Shown: positions 41,489 through 55,200 of the stretch, one piece after another
Layout: each line of letters begins with the position of its first letter
How positions within the stretch are numbered: position 1 is the stretch's first letter
DNA from: Hemibagrus wyckioides
Taxonomy: Eukaryota; Chordata; Actinopteri; Siluriformes; Bagridae
NCBI RefSeq assembly: GCF_019097595.1
Contig: NC_080715.1
Location: forward strand, 26,006,355-26,070,354
Length of the DNA: 64,000 bases
Reading direction: 5' to 3'
Notes under the pieces: model-generated
Databases searched by the model: none
Told to the model about the DNA's origin: nothing
The model's input: the letters and a program-made list of their open reading frames with translations, nothing else
Translations under genes and position numbers: made by a program

Positions 41489-42116
41489 GAGTGAGTGAGA
41501 GAGAGTTGATCAGGAGTTTTTTTGTATTTCAGAAGAAAGATGAGTCCGAAAGTCCTGAACCAATAGTGCTGTCTGACCATAAGGACGACAGGTGAGGGGT
41601 GTGTGTGTGTGTGTGTAACACATGATTGTGAAGGGTAGAGGTCATACAATTTTCGTCGTTTTAATCTTCATCAAATCGTTCCCTGAGACCTCGTGCCATG
41701 TATATGGGGGCGGAGTCACCCTGGAAGAGGCCACGCCCATCAGGATGCTGGATCTGCAGCATAACAGAGCCATTTTTTTCTTTAATCTGTCACTCAGTAT
41801 GTTTACAGTATATGGTAATGAGTGGGCGTGTCTGATACCTCACTGACTAATCACACTCACTCTGCTGTTTCTTCAGCTGATGTGACTGTAGCAGGTTTTA
41901 TTACAGTACCGTTATTATTTAACCTGGAGATCAGAGCATTTTGTGTTTACGTGTGTTATTATTATTATTATTATTAATAATAATAATAATAATAATAATA
42001 ATGATGTATTAAATTTACTGTAGTTTTATTCTAACAAATGTGTGTGTGTGTGTGTGTGTGTGTGTTCCTGCAGCATCACCGCTTTTTCCCACGAGGACGC
42101 AGATGATTTTTGGTGA
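34154..42116 (+). CDS. ofd1: Oral-facial-digital syndrome 1 protein homologue, 958 aa
   Basis: Centriole and centriolar-satellite coiled-coil protein needed for distal appendages and ciliogenesis. Exons: 34154-34249, 34681-34866, 35242-35310, 35456-35483, 35819-35914, 36539-36675, 36823-36996, 37139-37245, 37421-37540, 37918-37991, 38081-38172, 38306-38495, 38603-38733, 38979-39090, 39441-39950, 40063-40177, 40390-40475, 40569-40634, 40917-41113, 41199-41387, 41533-41591, 42074-42116. All are GT-AG; phases join to 959 codons (human: 1012 aa). N-terminus 'ELRKRLYQSFKKKGVLD' and a LisH motif near residues 68-93 ('LQSSGYEYTLSVF'). Long coiled coil about 165-560, then a Ser/Pro-rich region ('LRRLSSTPVST', as in human). 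A second very charged Glu/Arg coil is encoded by 40917-41113. The end 'ITAFSHEDADDFW' parallels human 'LTGFSHEELDDSW'. Confidence 0.96.
35994..36470. repeat. GACA/GGAGTGATGGA minisatellite in ofd1 intron 5
   Basis: About 475 bases of a roughly 22-base unit built from GACAGACGGAGTGATGGAGA with variable GACA runs. It is followed by GATGAT and GGT runs reaching to within 15 bases of the exon 36539 acceptor. The Ser/Val/Cys-rich minus-strand frame is spurious. Confidence 0.92.
38174..38202. repeat. (CA)n in ofd1 intron
   Basis: Short CA repeat directly after the exon 38081-38172 donor (GTACAC). Similar donor-adjacent CA repeats follow ofd1 exons 36823-36996 and 41199-41387. Confidence 0.7.
39996..40042. 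repeat. (GT)n in ofd1 intron 15
   Basis: GT repeat grading into GCGTGCGCGCGTG, an alternating purine-pyrimidine tract about 20 bases before the exon 40063 acceptor. Confidence 0.8.
41395..41500. repeat. CA, GT and GA microsatellites in ofd1 intron 20
   Basis: (CA)n at 41395-41407, (GT)n at about 41438-41456 and (GA)n at 41459-41487 fill most of the 145-base intron 41388-41532. Confidence 0.8.
41957..42064. repeat. (TTA)n/(AAT)n and (GT)n in the last ofd1 intron
   Basis: TTA repeats (41957-41976) run straight into AAT repeats (41977-42003), an inverted repeat able to form a hairpin. A (GT)n follows at 42040-42064, just before the last-exon acceptor at 42073. Confidence 0.85.
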
Positions 42117-42536
42117 TTTGATTTTTTTTTTACTCTTGGGCTTGTATTATTTTTTTGTACTTTTTTAAGGTCATTATTATCTTTCATGTGTGTTTTTGAA
42201 TGTTTTAATAATAGGACTATAAAATGATTTTTTTTAAATAGCTATTAGTAATTTGTGATTTTATAGAAATTATATTTGTATTTATTTATTAGAATTTTTT
42301 TTATATAAATCTGGCATGTGTTTATAATAATATGACCATTTTATTATTTACTACACAATTCCTCTCAGTTGTTAAAAATAATATACACAAAAATAATTAT
42401 AATAAATGATGATAATAGCAAATTAAATTGGATATCTGCCAGAAAAACAATTCTTTAATGAAACAAAGTATGGAATTGAAAAGTTAGTAAATTATTTCTA
42501 TTAAAAGAAAAGGCTGATATAATTATTTGATTGTGT

Positions 42537-42542
42537 AATAAA
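42537..42542 (+). other. ofd1: Poly(A) signal of ofd1
   Basis: AATAAA 421 bases after the stop; another AATAAA at 42401-42406 is possible. The gpm6b signal on the other strand is 48 bases away. Confidence 0.55.
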
Positions 42543-42589
42543 TCTACAACTGGACAAAAAGACAAGAAGGTCAGAGTCTGATAAGTGTT

Positions 42590-42595
42590 TTTATT
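42590..42595 (-). other. gpm6b: Poly(A) signal of gpm6b
   Basis: AATAAA on the minus strand about 2.04 kb past the gpm6b stop at 44638. Tail-to-tail with ofd1. Confidence 0.5.
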
Positions 42596-44637
42596 TTTCA
42601 TTAAAAAACAAACTTTAGCAGATTGGTTAATAAACTGAGTTCCACAGGTGAATTAAACAGAAGTTTAGAGCGTTAGTCGCTCTCACGCTTCACTTTTACT
42701 GACAAAACATCTGGGTTTCTGCTTCTGCTGATAAACACAAAAAAATTTGTCTTGAAATAATCCTAGAATTTGTTGAAAATGTTTTTACATTTATTTTTTT
42801 AAACCTTTTCAAATCAGGTTTATTCAACTTTAGGATAAAATTCACGCAATGGATGCCATCGTCTAATTCTCACACATCGAATACCAAATACATCAAACTG
42901 GAGATCAGGAGAAACTCCATCAACAACAGGCTTCAGTTCCATACCCCATCCAACACACACACACACACACACACTTCTAAACCTGTTTAAAAGCTCACTC
43001 TCCAGTTGAAAGTCAACAATGAAGTTAAAAAAGAGAAAAAGGTAAACGCCGTCTACTCTAATCATCAGTACAAACAACTACACTTTTTTTTTTGTAGATT
43101 TTCTTTTCTCAATGCAAAAGTATCACTAAGTAAACAGTCCTGTAAAAAGTCCTGTAATTATCTTCTAACTCAAACAGCAACAAAATGCTTTAGGAAGACT
43201 TTACAAAAATACTTTCTGTAACAGTTTACTGCCTTTTGAACTGCAGGAACAGTAAAAAGGACTTTATTTGTACTTAAAACAAAATATAAACATGTCTAAA
43301 AACCATGAAGCGTTTCTCCACAGATTAGAGTTACACAGAGCTTCAAAAAAAAAAAAAAAGAAATACTAACAAAAAATAAACTGTATACTAGGTGAAATTC
43401 TAAAAATGAAAGGTCTTTTTTATAAATTTCTAACAAACAACTTTCGCTGTCAAAAATATAACCGAGTCATTAAGAAAAAGATCTTAACAGCAGCACTAAA
43501 ATAGTTACAGACATTTGAGGCCATGAAGAAAAAAAAAAAAAAAAATGATGTTAAAAATGTTCAGCATGGAAACGATAAACGTCTCTAAATCTAAAAATCA
43601 TCTTATTCCTGTCTTTATAACAACAAACAAAAATCCAGATAACTTCTGGATTTAAACAAGAAAAAAAAAAAGTTTTAACTCTTCTGACATTTTTAATATT
43701 TGTGTGAAAATTATTTGTGTAACGCTCCCAATTTTTCTCACTTACCTTTAAACAATTTTTAATTGTTTTTAAATAATCTTGGTCCACGTAAAACGAGATT
43801 ATCATCAGTATTTATTGTAAAATTACAGTAAAAAAAAAATTCTAGTCGTGAAAATGTGAGTGAATTTATTCACTGCACTTCAAAAATTACTCTGGGAGAA
43901 AACTAAACATTTTTCTATTTTTCAATACAGTTTCAGAAACTTCAGAAAATTACTGTGTATTTTACACCAGCTAGGAATTAAAAAGATTTTTTAAAATCTT
44001 TTTACATTTTTTTTTTATTATTATTTTTATTTATTCCTGGTTGGGGAAAAAAATTTAAACAAAAAAATTGTTTCCTAAAACAATTTTCCAGCCATATTGA
44101 AGTAAACTGAGTGGTTAACAGTCACTGAGCTCCACTGAGGTAGATCATTTCTATTCTTTTTTTTTATGGGTTGGGGGGGGGGAATCACAGTTTTTCAGCC
44201 ACACAGCATTTAAAATTGTACAAATTCACTTTTTCGGATTTTCCAAAAAAAAAAACAACCTATGTTCCAATTCAACAAAACCCAAAATGCCATTAAATTT
44301 ATTTTCAAAAATTAAATCCTGTTTGTCATAAGGCTCTTAACATTGCTTTGATTAAAACTTGGATCAAAACGTAACTAACAAATAACAAAATTCTACAAAC
44401 TTTCAGGAAATATTTAAATTTTTGTCCTGTTGTGAACAGAGGAACAATTTAATAACACTAGATCAAATAAAGAGTAAAGTGAAGAGACCTGAAGACAGGT
44501 GGAGGGAGCGTGGACGTGAGGGTTAGTGCAGACGGACGCGAGTGTTAGCTGAGGTGGTGAAAGCTGCGTTAGTTAGCCTCGTGGCGTCGACCGAAAGGTT
44601 TTCATTCCTTTCTTTTTTGCCGATGTTAACAGGGGTC
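42596..44637 (-). other. gpm6b: Probable 3' UTR of gpm6b (long isoform)
   Basis: About 2 kb of AT-rich DNA without splice-bounded coding blocks, downstream of the gpm6b stop. Long 3' UTRs are usual for M6-family neuronal genes. A short (CA)n lies at 42953-42975, and several poly-A/T runs are present. Confidence 0.5.
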
Positions 44638-47593
44638 TTACGAGTAGGAATTGAGGCATTCTTTTGAACGTGATTGGATGTCCTGCAGTTCTTGCTCCTC
44701 CTTGGTTTTGATGTCTTGGTACGCGTGCATTTGACTCGCGTCCTTTAGGTAGGCCCAATTCGCCGAGAGGATCATAAGGTAGTGGATCTGAGAGAGAGAG
44801 AAGCTGTTAACGACGGCAAGAAGCAAGCCAAAAAAAAAGCAAGGAAAGCTCATTACATTCCCACAAAAACACGTCCGAGTCGCAGTAATGCCTACGAGAG
44901 GGTCGAGTAGAGACGCAACAAGCAAGAGAGACCAGCAGCACACACCAAATAAACACAAGCTACAACTACATGCAAACACACACTCAAACACACTCTCACA
45001 TACACACACAGGTTTGTTTCCCAATATAACATGCAGTCCAGACACAAGTGATGCTGTATGATAGGACACATTATTATTATTAATGTTAATAATAATACCA
45101 CAGCAATGTTATTCTCAACTGATTAATTTTCGTTTCTATAGTAACCACACTGTCTAAACCTGAATAAAGATATTATTTAAAATGTGTAGTTTTTTTTTTT
45201 TTTTAGATAAAAACCCCAATAAACTGTGTCTGTAACTTTTACAGCCCATTAAAACAGCAGGTCCCCACAAACCACCTCCTACTTACATTTAGACAAAACG
45301 TATAACATTATTATAATTAATATGAATAAAATTGTACAATATTATAAACCCGATACTGCTTCTGTAACTGAGAACATATTAACAGTCACATCGAACTCTG
45401 TCTCCACAAAACATGTTCTAAAAAAATTGTTATTTATTGTAAAGAGTGTTATGGGGTCTCTATAATCATGAGGAGCTGGATCTGCCAGAGCGAGCCTGCT
45501 AGCATCACGCAAGAAAATCTAACCAGGTTCCTTAAAAAAAAAACACACTTGTCTTCCTGTTTTTGTGAGGACCTTCACTGCTGTAATTACTAATGCAGCT
45601 AATCATCGCTATGCTACACCTAATCTAACTGGAACCTTGACCTCAGTAGCCTAAGGAAACCTTTTCAGCTCTTTTAGTTTTTCTAATTAAAACCGTTTTC
45701 CTCACAGGAACCTGACAATTGTCCTCACAAAATCAAAACTATTAGATATTCCTGCCCTTTTGGGGACATTTGGTCAACACTAACCAAGTGGTACACACAA
45801 ACCAAGTCCCAATAAACCACGTTTTATCCCACGACCCCATAAACGATGATGATTGTTAGAATTATTTAGACAGGAAAGCAATGCAAGCCAGCAACAGCAA
45901 AGCGGTTAGCGAGGACAAACTGCCTGCATGCGTCTGGGATGACGTGAACGAAGCCTTGTTAATGAGCAGCTGGACAGCGAGCATCATGGATGAAATGATG
46001 ATGAAGACCACGGAGGATGGTTGTGTAAACAAAGCATATTTATTTTGTATGTCAAAGAAAATAAAATAAGGTTACATTTCTTTTCAGAAGTTAAAGGTAA
46101 TACTGAATAAAAGGAAACATTAATTAAAACATTCGAAATAAAAATAGGCATGCTGCTGTTCCGCTTAATCCAAACGATCATTTCTGATGAAAAATCTAAA
46201 TAATAAAAGACACACTGGTGAGAATGTTCCTTCGCTGCACTGAAGCCCAGGAAAACGGTACCTTAGGGGTTTTAATTAACCACATGTTGCTACTCATCTT
46301 TATAATATGTCTAAATGAGCCTCTTTACCTGGAGGTACCTGAGCAGTCATGCTAACTGCACAAACGGTATAAAGTACACACAGCTGGTGTTGTTGGATGC
46401 TAGTTATAGTAATTAACTTTAATTAGCGCTGATATAAAGCTAGCGCGCAATTAGGCATCGTTACAGTCGGCACAGTTTTTCTTTCCAAACATTTTCAAAC
46501 TTTCACATTTTGCTGCTAACAATTAATCAAAATGTAGCACCACCCTTTTAGCCTCATGCTAATCTTCACACTAGGTTAAAATTCGACCCTAATGTTCATA
46601 TGTTTACACAATTTACACACAAACTTATCGAGTTTACTTTAGAGTAACTAAAGCACTACGTAGACCAGCGAGGTGTGTATCTGTGTAAGTCTTCGATGTG
46701 GAGTTAACATAATGCTAATTGGTTATTTGTTTGTTAGCAAAACCTGTCAAATTTGTAAACAAAAAAATATATATATATATTGCTGTTTTTACGTAAATCT
46801 TTTTTGATAACACTTTCTACACTAAACACCATAGCTTTCGAGTTTCTGATAAAATAGCAGCAGCCATCTTTAATAAAGTCAGTAAGGCAAGCGCGTGTGT
46901 TTGTACAGCGTTTATTGCGGACTTGTTAGTTTTATTAACCTTGAAGCTAAGCACTATTAATGCTAAAAGGTCTTAGCGAATCAGCTACAATTACGGTGAG
47001 TGAAAAATTAGCATAAAGTGTCCCATAAAGCGGGTCCGTTAAATGCTAGTGCCACTAGTGATTATATTATTAGCTAGTTTTTTTGGGGGGGGGGTAAATA
47101 ATCATTGGAGGCTGTTTTTATTAAAGATCGTTAGGAAGCTGCTGAGCTCCTGGTCTAAAAAAACGCTAAATACAGATATAGCTAAATATTTACACATTCC
47201 ATGGTCCGGATTCTTTTCTCATTTTTTACTTCTTTTTTTTTTATTGTCCGTATGATTCGTGTGTGAGTTTAAAACTTAGTGCAACAGTCTTCTCTGCTCT
47301 TATACTTCAGTAGAGCAAAGTTATAAGTGGTAGCCATCATGTAGATGAACTGAGGGGAAAAGAAGAAGAAGAAATGAAATAAATCATCAGATTCAATAAA
47401 AACCCAACGCCTGCTGTTTCACCTCGCTTAGTTGTGATCTGAACAGGTTTCTATCTGAACAGGTTGTTTTTTTCTGCTCAGTGATGTTCAGAGGGAAAGG
47501 ACAGTCAGTAAACCTGCATTAACACTCACCATGGCGATAACGGTGGCTCCGGCTCCAGCACACGCAACTATATACAGGTGGTAGGACAAGTAG

Positions 47594-47640
<47 letters not shown>

Positions 47641-50600
47641 CAAACCATCAGTGAATCTTGCTGTTGTTTGACTGCATGTGTGATGTTTGTATGTAACTCA
47701 TTAATAGAATACCTGATGGAGTAACACAAGCAGCACAACTGCTGGTGGAATACCACCACAAACACACAGACAGCTGACCACTTTACTGTAACGGCTGAAG
47801 CGTCACACATATCGTAATATACACAAAACATGCTAGCATGTTACCATGACAACGTAGTAAACTACCACAACTGCTGGAGTATCATTACCATTAAAAAGAA
47901 AAAAACAAACAAACAAAAAAAAAACACGAACATCTGGGCTAACTAGCGTAATGGCTCAAATAATCCACAGACTGAAATACACAAACCTAAAGCCTGCAAC
48001 AGACACAAATTACCACAACAGCTGGAAATACACCTATAAATATACACAAACAATGAAACAAAACATTGAATATATAAATATAACGGCTTGAACAGCACGA
48101 ACGTAACCCACCGAAACCCACCGTAACATCTGGAGTAACACAAACTCCAATCCTCCTAACACTGTGTACAGTTAGAGTAACATGTTTACTGTACAAACAT
48201 CAACAACTGAGAGAATTTCTTTAACTCTTGGAGCAACTCCCTAATCCGCTCCCACCCTGATCATCTCCCACCCTGATCCTCTCCCACCCTGATCCTCTTC
48301 CATCCTGATCCTCTTCCACCCTGATCCCCTCCTACCCTGATCCCCTCCTACCCTGATCCCTCCCACTCTGATCCCCACCTAACCTGATGCCCTAACACCC
48401 TGATCCCCCCCTCCCTTATTCCCTTTACCACCCTGATCCCCTAACAATCTGGCAACCTTCTGCAGCTGAAAGAGGATTTACTCTCTACAGCAGAATCTGC
48501 ACTTTTAACCCTAGCACTGTGTTAATACCTCGTTAGAGTTACAGATGTCGAGAAGCGTCGAACCGCAAGCGACTCCTGGAGTGGCGTTCCATGGAATAAT
48601 GCCTGCAAGAACAAAAAAAAGTCACCTCACAATCATTATAAACGCTTACAATTATTATTAATTGTAATTATTAAAAATACCACAGCATCAGGACCTATAC
48701 ATTGTGTTGCTTTGACAAGTTAATGAAGTTTCACTTGTTTTCTATAATGTTTTCCTATAAAGCACTTTAGTCTAGTGGTAGTCTAGTGGTAGATTTTAGT
48801 TTAGTGTTTATCGAGAACTCCACAGATATCCATGTTATTCTTGAATAAACATGTTAATTTTACATATTTTCTATTTATTTTATTTATTGTTAATGCTGAA
48901 TGTTACATTTTTACATACCGTACTGCCGCATGTCCACACAAACAGAGGAGTTGGCTGGAGAGCTGGAGGCCATGGATGCACACGTGGACCAAATGTTGTA
49001 AAACAGGAAAACTGGGATCGAGGAAAACCCGAAAACTCCGAGCCAAGCAACTCCAAGAACATACGTGAGGAACACAAACTGAAACGAAGACATGAAAAAC
49101 ATCTTTTGATGTTAAGATCTTAGACTTTATGGTGGAGGTGGAGCGGTGCAGTGTGGGAGGTGGAGCGGTGCAGTGTGGGAGGTGGAGAGGTGCAGTGTGG
49201 GAGGTGGAGAGGTGCAGTGTGGGAGGTGGAGCGGTGCAGTGTGGGAGGTGGAGCGGTGCAGTGTGGGAGGTGGAGCGGTGCAGTGTGGGAGGTGGAGCGG
49301 TGCAGTGTGGGAGGTGGAGCGGTGCAGTGTGGGAGGTGGAGCGGTGCAGTGTGGGAGGTGGAGCGGTGCAGTGTGGGAGGTGGAGCGGTGCAGTGTGGGA
49401 GGTGGAGAGGTGCAGTGTGGGAGGTGGAGAGGTGCAGTGTGGGAGGTGGAGAGGTGCAGTGTGGGAGGTGGAGAGGTGCAGTGTGGGAGATGGAGCGGTG
49501 CAGTGTGGGAGATGGAGCGGTGCAGTACCATGGCGCTGATGCAGCGGCCGCAGATGGTGGTCTTAAACTCTCCGTGCAGCTCCTTCACTGCACTGGTGGT
49601 GTAAAATCCCTCAGCCAACAGGATGATCCCGTAGAGGAAGAAGAATGAAGCAATGCCATAAATCACATACTGTAAAAGATATATTCTGGAGAGGAACACA
49701 CACACACGCAACCAAAGATTTCTTGCATTAAAATAAGAATCGAATATCTTTGTACTTTATATATACATATATATATACATATATATATACATACATATAT
49801 ATATATATATACACATTATATTATGTGTGTGTGTGTGTGTGTGTAAAGGAGAGAGATAAGGACAGAATGAAGGAGGCAAAAGAGAAAATAAAGATGAAGA
49901 GAAATAAAAGAGTGAGAGACCGAACAAGTATAAAGATAAGGATAGAGAAATGTTGGTGCATTGTGATTGGTTAAAAGGCTCATTTGCATATCCTGAATAC
50001 TGTGATGTAATAATATCAGCAACACCGATGCAGGGTTAATGATAGTTAAACACAGCGACATTAACACTAACAGCTGAATTTTGTCTGAAACTATTTATAC
50101 TCCATGAGGATTTATCATGGACTCTGGCTTCTGAAAAGTAAACAAGACGGCACTGAGGGGGAAAGACAGGATACAGGAAATGAAGAAAAGAAACTGACAG
50201 TAAAAGAAAAAGAGTAGAAAGGAAGAGAGAGAGGTGTAAAAATATAAAAACTGAAAAGTGGAATCACATTTATATAGATCATTAGCACTCACTCAAATAG
50301 CAAACCCCCCACCCTCCACACCCACCCAAACACCACCACCCCCACACACACCAAAACACTCCTTCCCACACTCAAACACCCCCCTAACACACACACACCC
50401 TCCCACACCCAAACAACCCTCCACGTACATGTCAGTGAGCATGCTGGTTTCACTGGGGTTCCTGTAGAAGTTGTTCTCCAGGATGGTCAGAGTGCCGCTC
50501 AGGGCCACATGTCCACAGCCACAGAACAGAGCAACACCAGAGAAACACAGAATGGTGGCCAATAGCGACGCGTAGGGAACGCCTCCTAAACACTTTATAC

Positions 50601-51233
50601 AGCAGTCCACGCAACCTGCCAACAGAAACACACAAATACATTTTATTGGCAGAAACCCAAACACTCTGAACCCTCTGTGAAGCATGGTGGTGGTGGTAGC
50701 ACAGTGTTTCCTCTACAGACATGCAGCTTATAAACATACAACATCATTATTAACAGAAACTTACAGAAAGCTCATTTTCATATCCTGAACTCTGTGATGT
50801 AATAATATCTGCAGCTTCAGAAGTAAATGATATAATGACATCACTGCGTTTATTAGTTTTTATTCAATTCCCAATTCAATTTTGAATTAAATTATTCAGT
50901 TCATCAGTGTACTTAGATCAGCAGGTCAATAATCTGATTATCTCCAACATCTGACAATAATCTGATTATTTGTGTGTGTGTGTGTGTGTAAAGAGAATCA
51001 AATCCTACAGTGGAGAATCATCCTGCAGTTCTGACTGTCTGTACAACACAAGAAAAACAACAGTTCTGTATGTGTGCACGCATGTGTGTGTGTGTGTGTG
51101 TGTACGCAAAAAGAGAGTGTGTGTGTGTTGTATTTTTTTTTTCCTCTGCCTTCCTCCTTCACAGTTTCCATAGTGGCTTAAACCTCATCCACCAAACATT
51201 CCTCCCTTCTTCTGTTTCTCCCTCTCTCTCTCC

Positions 51234-51264
<31 letters not shown>

Positions 51265-52233
51265 CAATGTGAAACCTTCCTTCAGTCCTCTTTGTACACA
51301 GAGCAAGAGACACACTATGAATGACAATCAGGGCCTCTTTATTTCATTTTGTCTGTGTGTGTATAAATGTTCCCAGACAAACACAATAGAGAAACAGCCA
51401 CCATATGGACTGGGCCCGTTTTCACAGAGAGAGAGAGAAAGAGATGAAGAACTCATTATTTGTGAATGTAGAGGATCTGCAGCTGGTTATTAAAGTCTCT
51501 TGCTAACACAGTTAGCTAGCATTTTGCATGAACATTTAATAAGGAGTAATAAATAAAGCTGTGGGCAGCTGATAGTTAGCTAGTTCAGTAGCTGGTTAGT
51601 GATCAGCTCCTGAACACAACTGGACACTTGTCCATCACTCTGCTCACTAGCTAAATCTAACACTGGTAGCTAAACCGCCGTGCAGCAACAGGACAGTGTA
51701 AGAACAATCTGGCAAGCAGTTCACCTTTTAAATGTGTTTATTCACACATTTGGTGTGTGTGTGTGTGTGTGTGTCTGTGTGTGAAAGAGTGTGTGTGTAC
51801 TAGTCATTAGGGGAAAAGGCTTGGATTCATTATCTTGCTAGCGCTCAATCATCTGAAAGGATGCAGGAAAGCCGCTATACAACATGGGAACTTTCTCATG
51901 AACCTTCAACTCACTCTCTCTCTCTCACACACACACCCACACACACACACACACACAGCTGCTTATTATACGGTGCTGTTTTTCATGTGATTGTTGTGTT
52001 AAAACTGTGTAATAAAATAAATATTCTTTGATGTAATAAAAGTCATGTGACAAATGCTTGTGATAGTTATATATTAATTATACAGTAAACTCTGTGTGTG
52101 TACAAAATAATCAGAAATAATTCAGTCAGTGATTCAGTTCTCCAGATAAAGAGCTTTTGTGATATTTTGTTCTGTAGTTTGTGCTGATGATTGAATCTGG
52201 TGCTGATTAACAGACAGAAGTTTAATGTACAGT

Positions 52234-52270
<37 letters not shown>

Positions 52271-55200
52271 ACGGTGTATCGACCTGTCAAAGCAGGTTAT
52301 TGATCTGAACTCTGCAGCTCTGAATTGATTTAAAAACCAACACGGGACAACAATACAGTGACCTATTTATTACTTTATTATTTAATATTATAAAGATATT
52401 AATGTTAAATTCATGAATAGTTTTGCTGATAAAATACTAGGTTTATATGTTTACTACAAAATAATAAACCTTTACCGAGTAGGAAAATCAGAGCAATTAA
52501 ACTTCTGTGAATGTAATATTAAAATTCATACAAACAGCAATCAAACAGTATTTTATTTACATTTTATAATTAAAATAATGTGAATAAAAAATTAGGAACT
52601 ATTTAATTACTTATTAACCAATTTACTGACTTATTTATTTACTTATTTATCTAAGTAATAATTTCCTGACTCTGAAGCAGATGATTACATAAATAATTGC
52701 AGTATCTTTCTTTTTCCTTTTTTTTTTTTTTTTTACTTTTCTGTCTGCGTTTTATTAGTTACACTTATGTTGCCAAAAGTATTGGAACACCTCCAAATCA
52801 TTGAATTCAGGGGTTGGGCTTGGCCCCTTAGTTCCAGTGAAAGATACTCTTAATGCTTCAGCATACCAAGACATTTTGGACAATTTTGGATGACCCCCTT
52901 CCTGTTCCAACATGACTGCACACCAGTGTACAAAGCAAGGTCCATATAGACATGGATGAGCGAGTTTGGTGTGGAGGAACTTGACTGGCCTGCACAGAGT
53001 CCTGACTGAAAACCTGATAGAACATCTTTGGGATAAATTAGAGTGGGGCCATCCCTAAACTGTTCCCACAAAGTTGGGAGCATAAAATTTTCCAAAATGT
53101 CTGGGTATGCTGAAGGATTAAGAGTTCCTTTCACTGGAACTAAGGGGTCAAGCTGAACCCCTGAATTCAAGGATTTGGAGGGGGTGTCCCAAAACCTTTG
53201 GCAATATAGTGTATATTTGAGCCCCTGCACTCTATAAGGATTGTTCAGAAAACATTCAAACTTTCCAGCAGTTTTCCAGTTACAAAGTCTCTCCATTTAA
53301 ACGGTTTAACCGAGTTTTATTTTACACTGTAATCAGTTGTTGAGGTCATACTGCCTGAGAAATCAGCGAATTTTAACCAGAATAATGAAACAAAAAGCAG
53401 AAAACGTTTGGTTCCTCGGAAAACACTCGGGGATAATCTTGCTTGGCAACACCATCAGGACCAGAGTCGTGAAAACCGAGCATCCTGTCCTCATTAAAGC
53501 AAATTATACTCTATACTTAGAGCAGGAAATATCAGGAGATGGAAGAACGCGTGTCTCAGCCAAACCGAGAACAACACAATTATTCTTCCAGAAATCCCCG
53601 TCTTTATACTCAAAACAAACACAGTCACTGTGAGACTCTGAGATCCTCCTCGTTATCTCTGTGTAAAACTCATTAAAACAGAAAAATAACTGAACCGAGA
53701 GGGTAAAACTGAGTGATTAATAACCTCAAAATTCCATCAGATGAGTTTTTGGCCTATTTTAAGCACCGATGAGCCAGCAAGAGATGATCAGCTTAAATAT
53801 CTAGAGCTAAAATATCCTCAGCGTCTGAGAATATTTCAGTCTCTTTCAGAATGATTAGCATGAAACGGGACATGTTCCAAATTAAGTGTTAAAGTTTGCA
53901 TTCTGTACAGCTATAGCCTTTCAGAGGAAAAAACAGCATCCTAAAGATGATCATCAAAGTCAATCTGTCCACAGTTTAACAAGATCTCCTGATGTTTTTG
54001 TAGCTAGCAAAGCTCCTGGAAGTTAGTGGCCTGGTGAACGGTGATGCTAGCTTTCTCTCTCTCTCTAATTCTTCGTAAAGAAATTGTTCTGAAGCTCAGG
54101 GACACCGTCTGTACTTACACTTCTCCTCTGTACTGGATTTATTACAGATTCTTTGCTATTAAACAGGATGAGGGTGACAGTGGGGTGTTAAAAGGCATGC
54201 TGGATTAAACATCAGGACAGCAGGTGGTTTTTATTTTTCTTGATATGTTTAAACAGGTCAAAACAGAGCAAAATAAAGAAACGCTGACAAAAGTCCACAC
54301 CGAAAAAGCTCAGGGTGTAATGTTAACAGTGTAAGGATTATTCAAGTTTTTTTTTTTTTTTTTTACTGGAAATCTGTCCGTTTTTGTGATTCTGACCCTG
54401 ATGTCTACAGAGTCATCAACCTGATCCTTCATCTAAAGCTCCGGAAACCTTATAAAATAATAAACTGGGGCCAAACTGAACAATACACTGGTTTGGTCCA
54501 CCTTCGTGCCCTGTTTTGAGAGTACAGAGTGTTATTTCTCACAGTAAATGGACACTGACCAATGCCACTGAATCAGCAGGCCACTAATGACATGTTCTGA
54601 GTTTTGGATCCTCTTTTCTCTGGCAGTCACTGGTGTGTGGTGACGAGTGAGTGGGAATAAGAGTAAACCCAAGAATCCAACAAAATACTGGAGAAGATTT
54701 CAGTCAGAAACAAAAATCTTTACCTTTATCAAAAAACAAACAAACAAACAAAAAAACACCCTGACTATAGAGTCTGATTCACACTCTGATTCTTATTAAA
54801 AATTCAATAACTGGATGTTACAGCTAGTCTGTAAACGAGCTGCGGTGTAATAAAGAGCTGTTTTAGTCACTTGGAAACTCCCTGTTCTTATTATTTAAAA
54901 ATTACAAGAGGAGTTTAATGAATTCTACTGGTATTTTATGTTGTAGTTAAATGCATCCATTTAACGGACTCGTTTTATCTCACTGGACCAAGTGACGTGG
55001 AGCTGAAGGGTTTTATAACCGACTAAAATCTCTGGAGCACAAATTTAACATCCGGCTAAAAAACAAAAACAAAGAAATTGCACCAAAAAATTCCTAAATC
55101 CCGAAGGTGCTCACAGTCCAGAGATCTGCAATATCTGGAGCTGAACATCAAAACACAGCTGACCTTTAAACATCTGCACACGTCCTTCACACAGGTTCTC

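Noticed and set aside
45881..46069. 62-codon frame in a gpm6b intron
   Set aside because: No recognisable domain, no splice sites of matching phase, AT-rich surroundings.
49127..49711. Trp/Glu/Arg/Cys and Pro/His/Thr repeat proteins
   Set aside because: A 22-base repeat with no stop in several frames; it lies wholly in a gpm6b intron.
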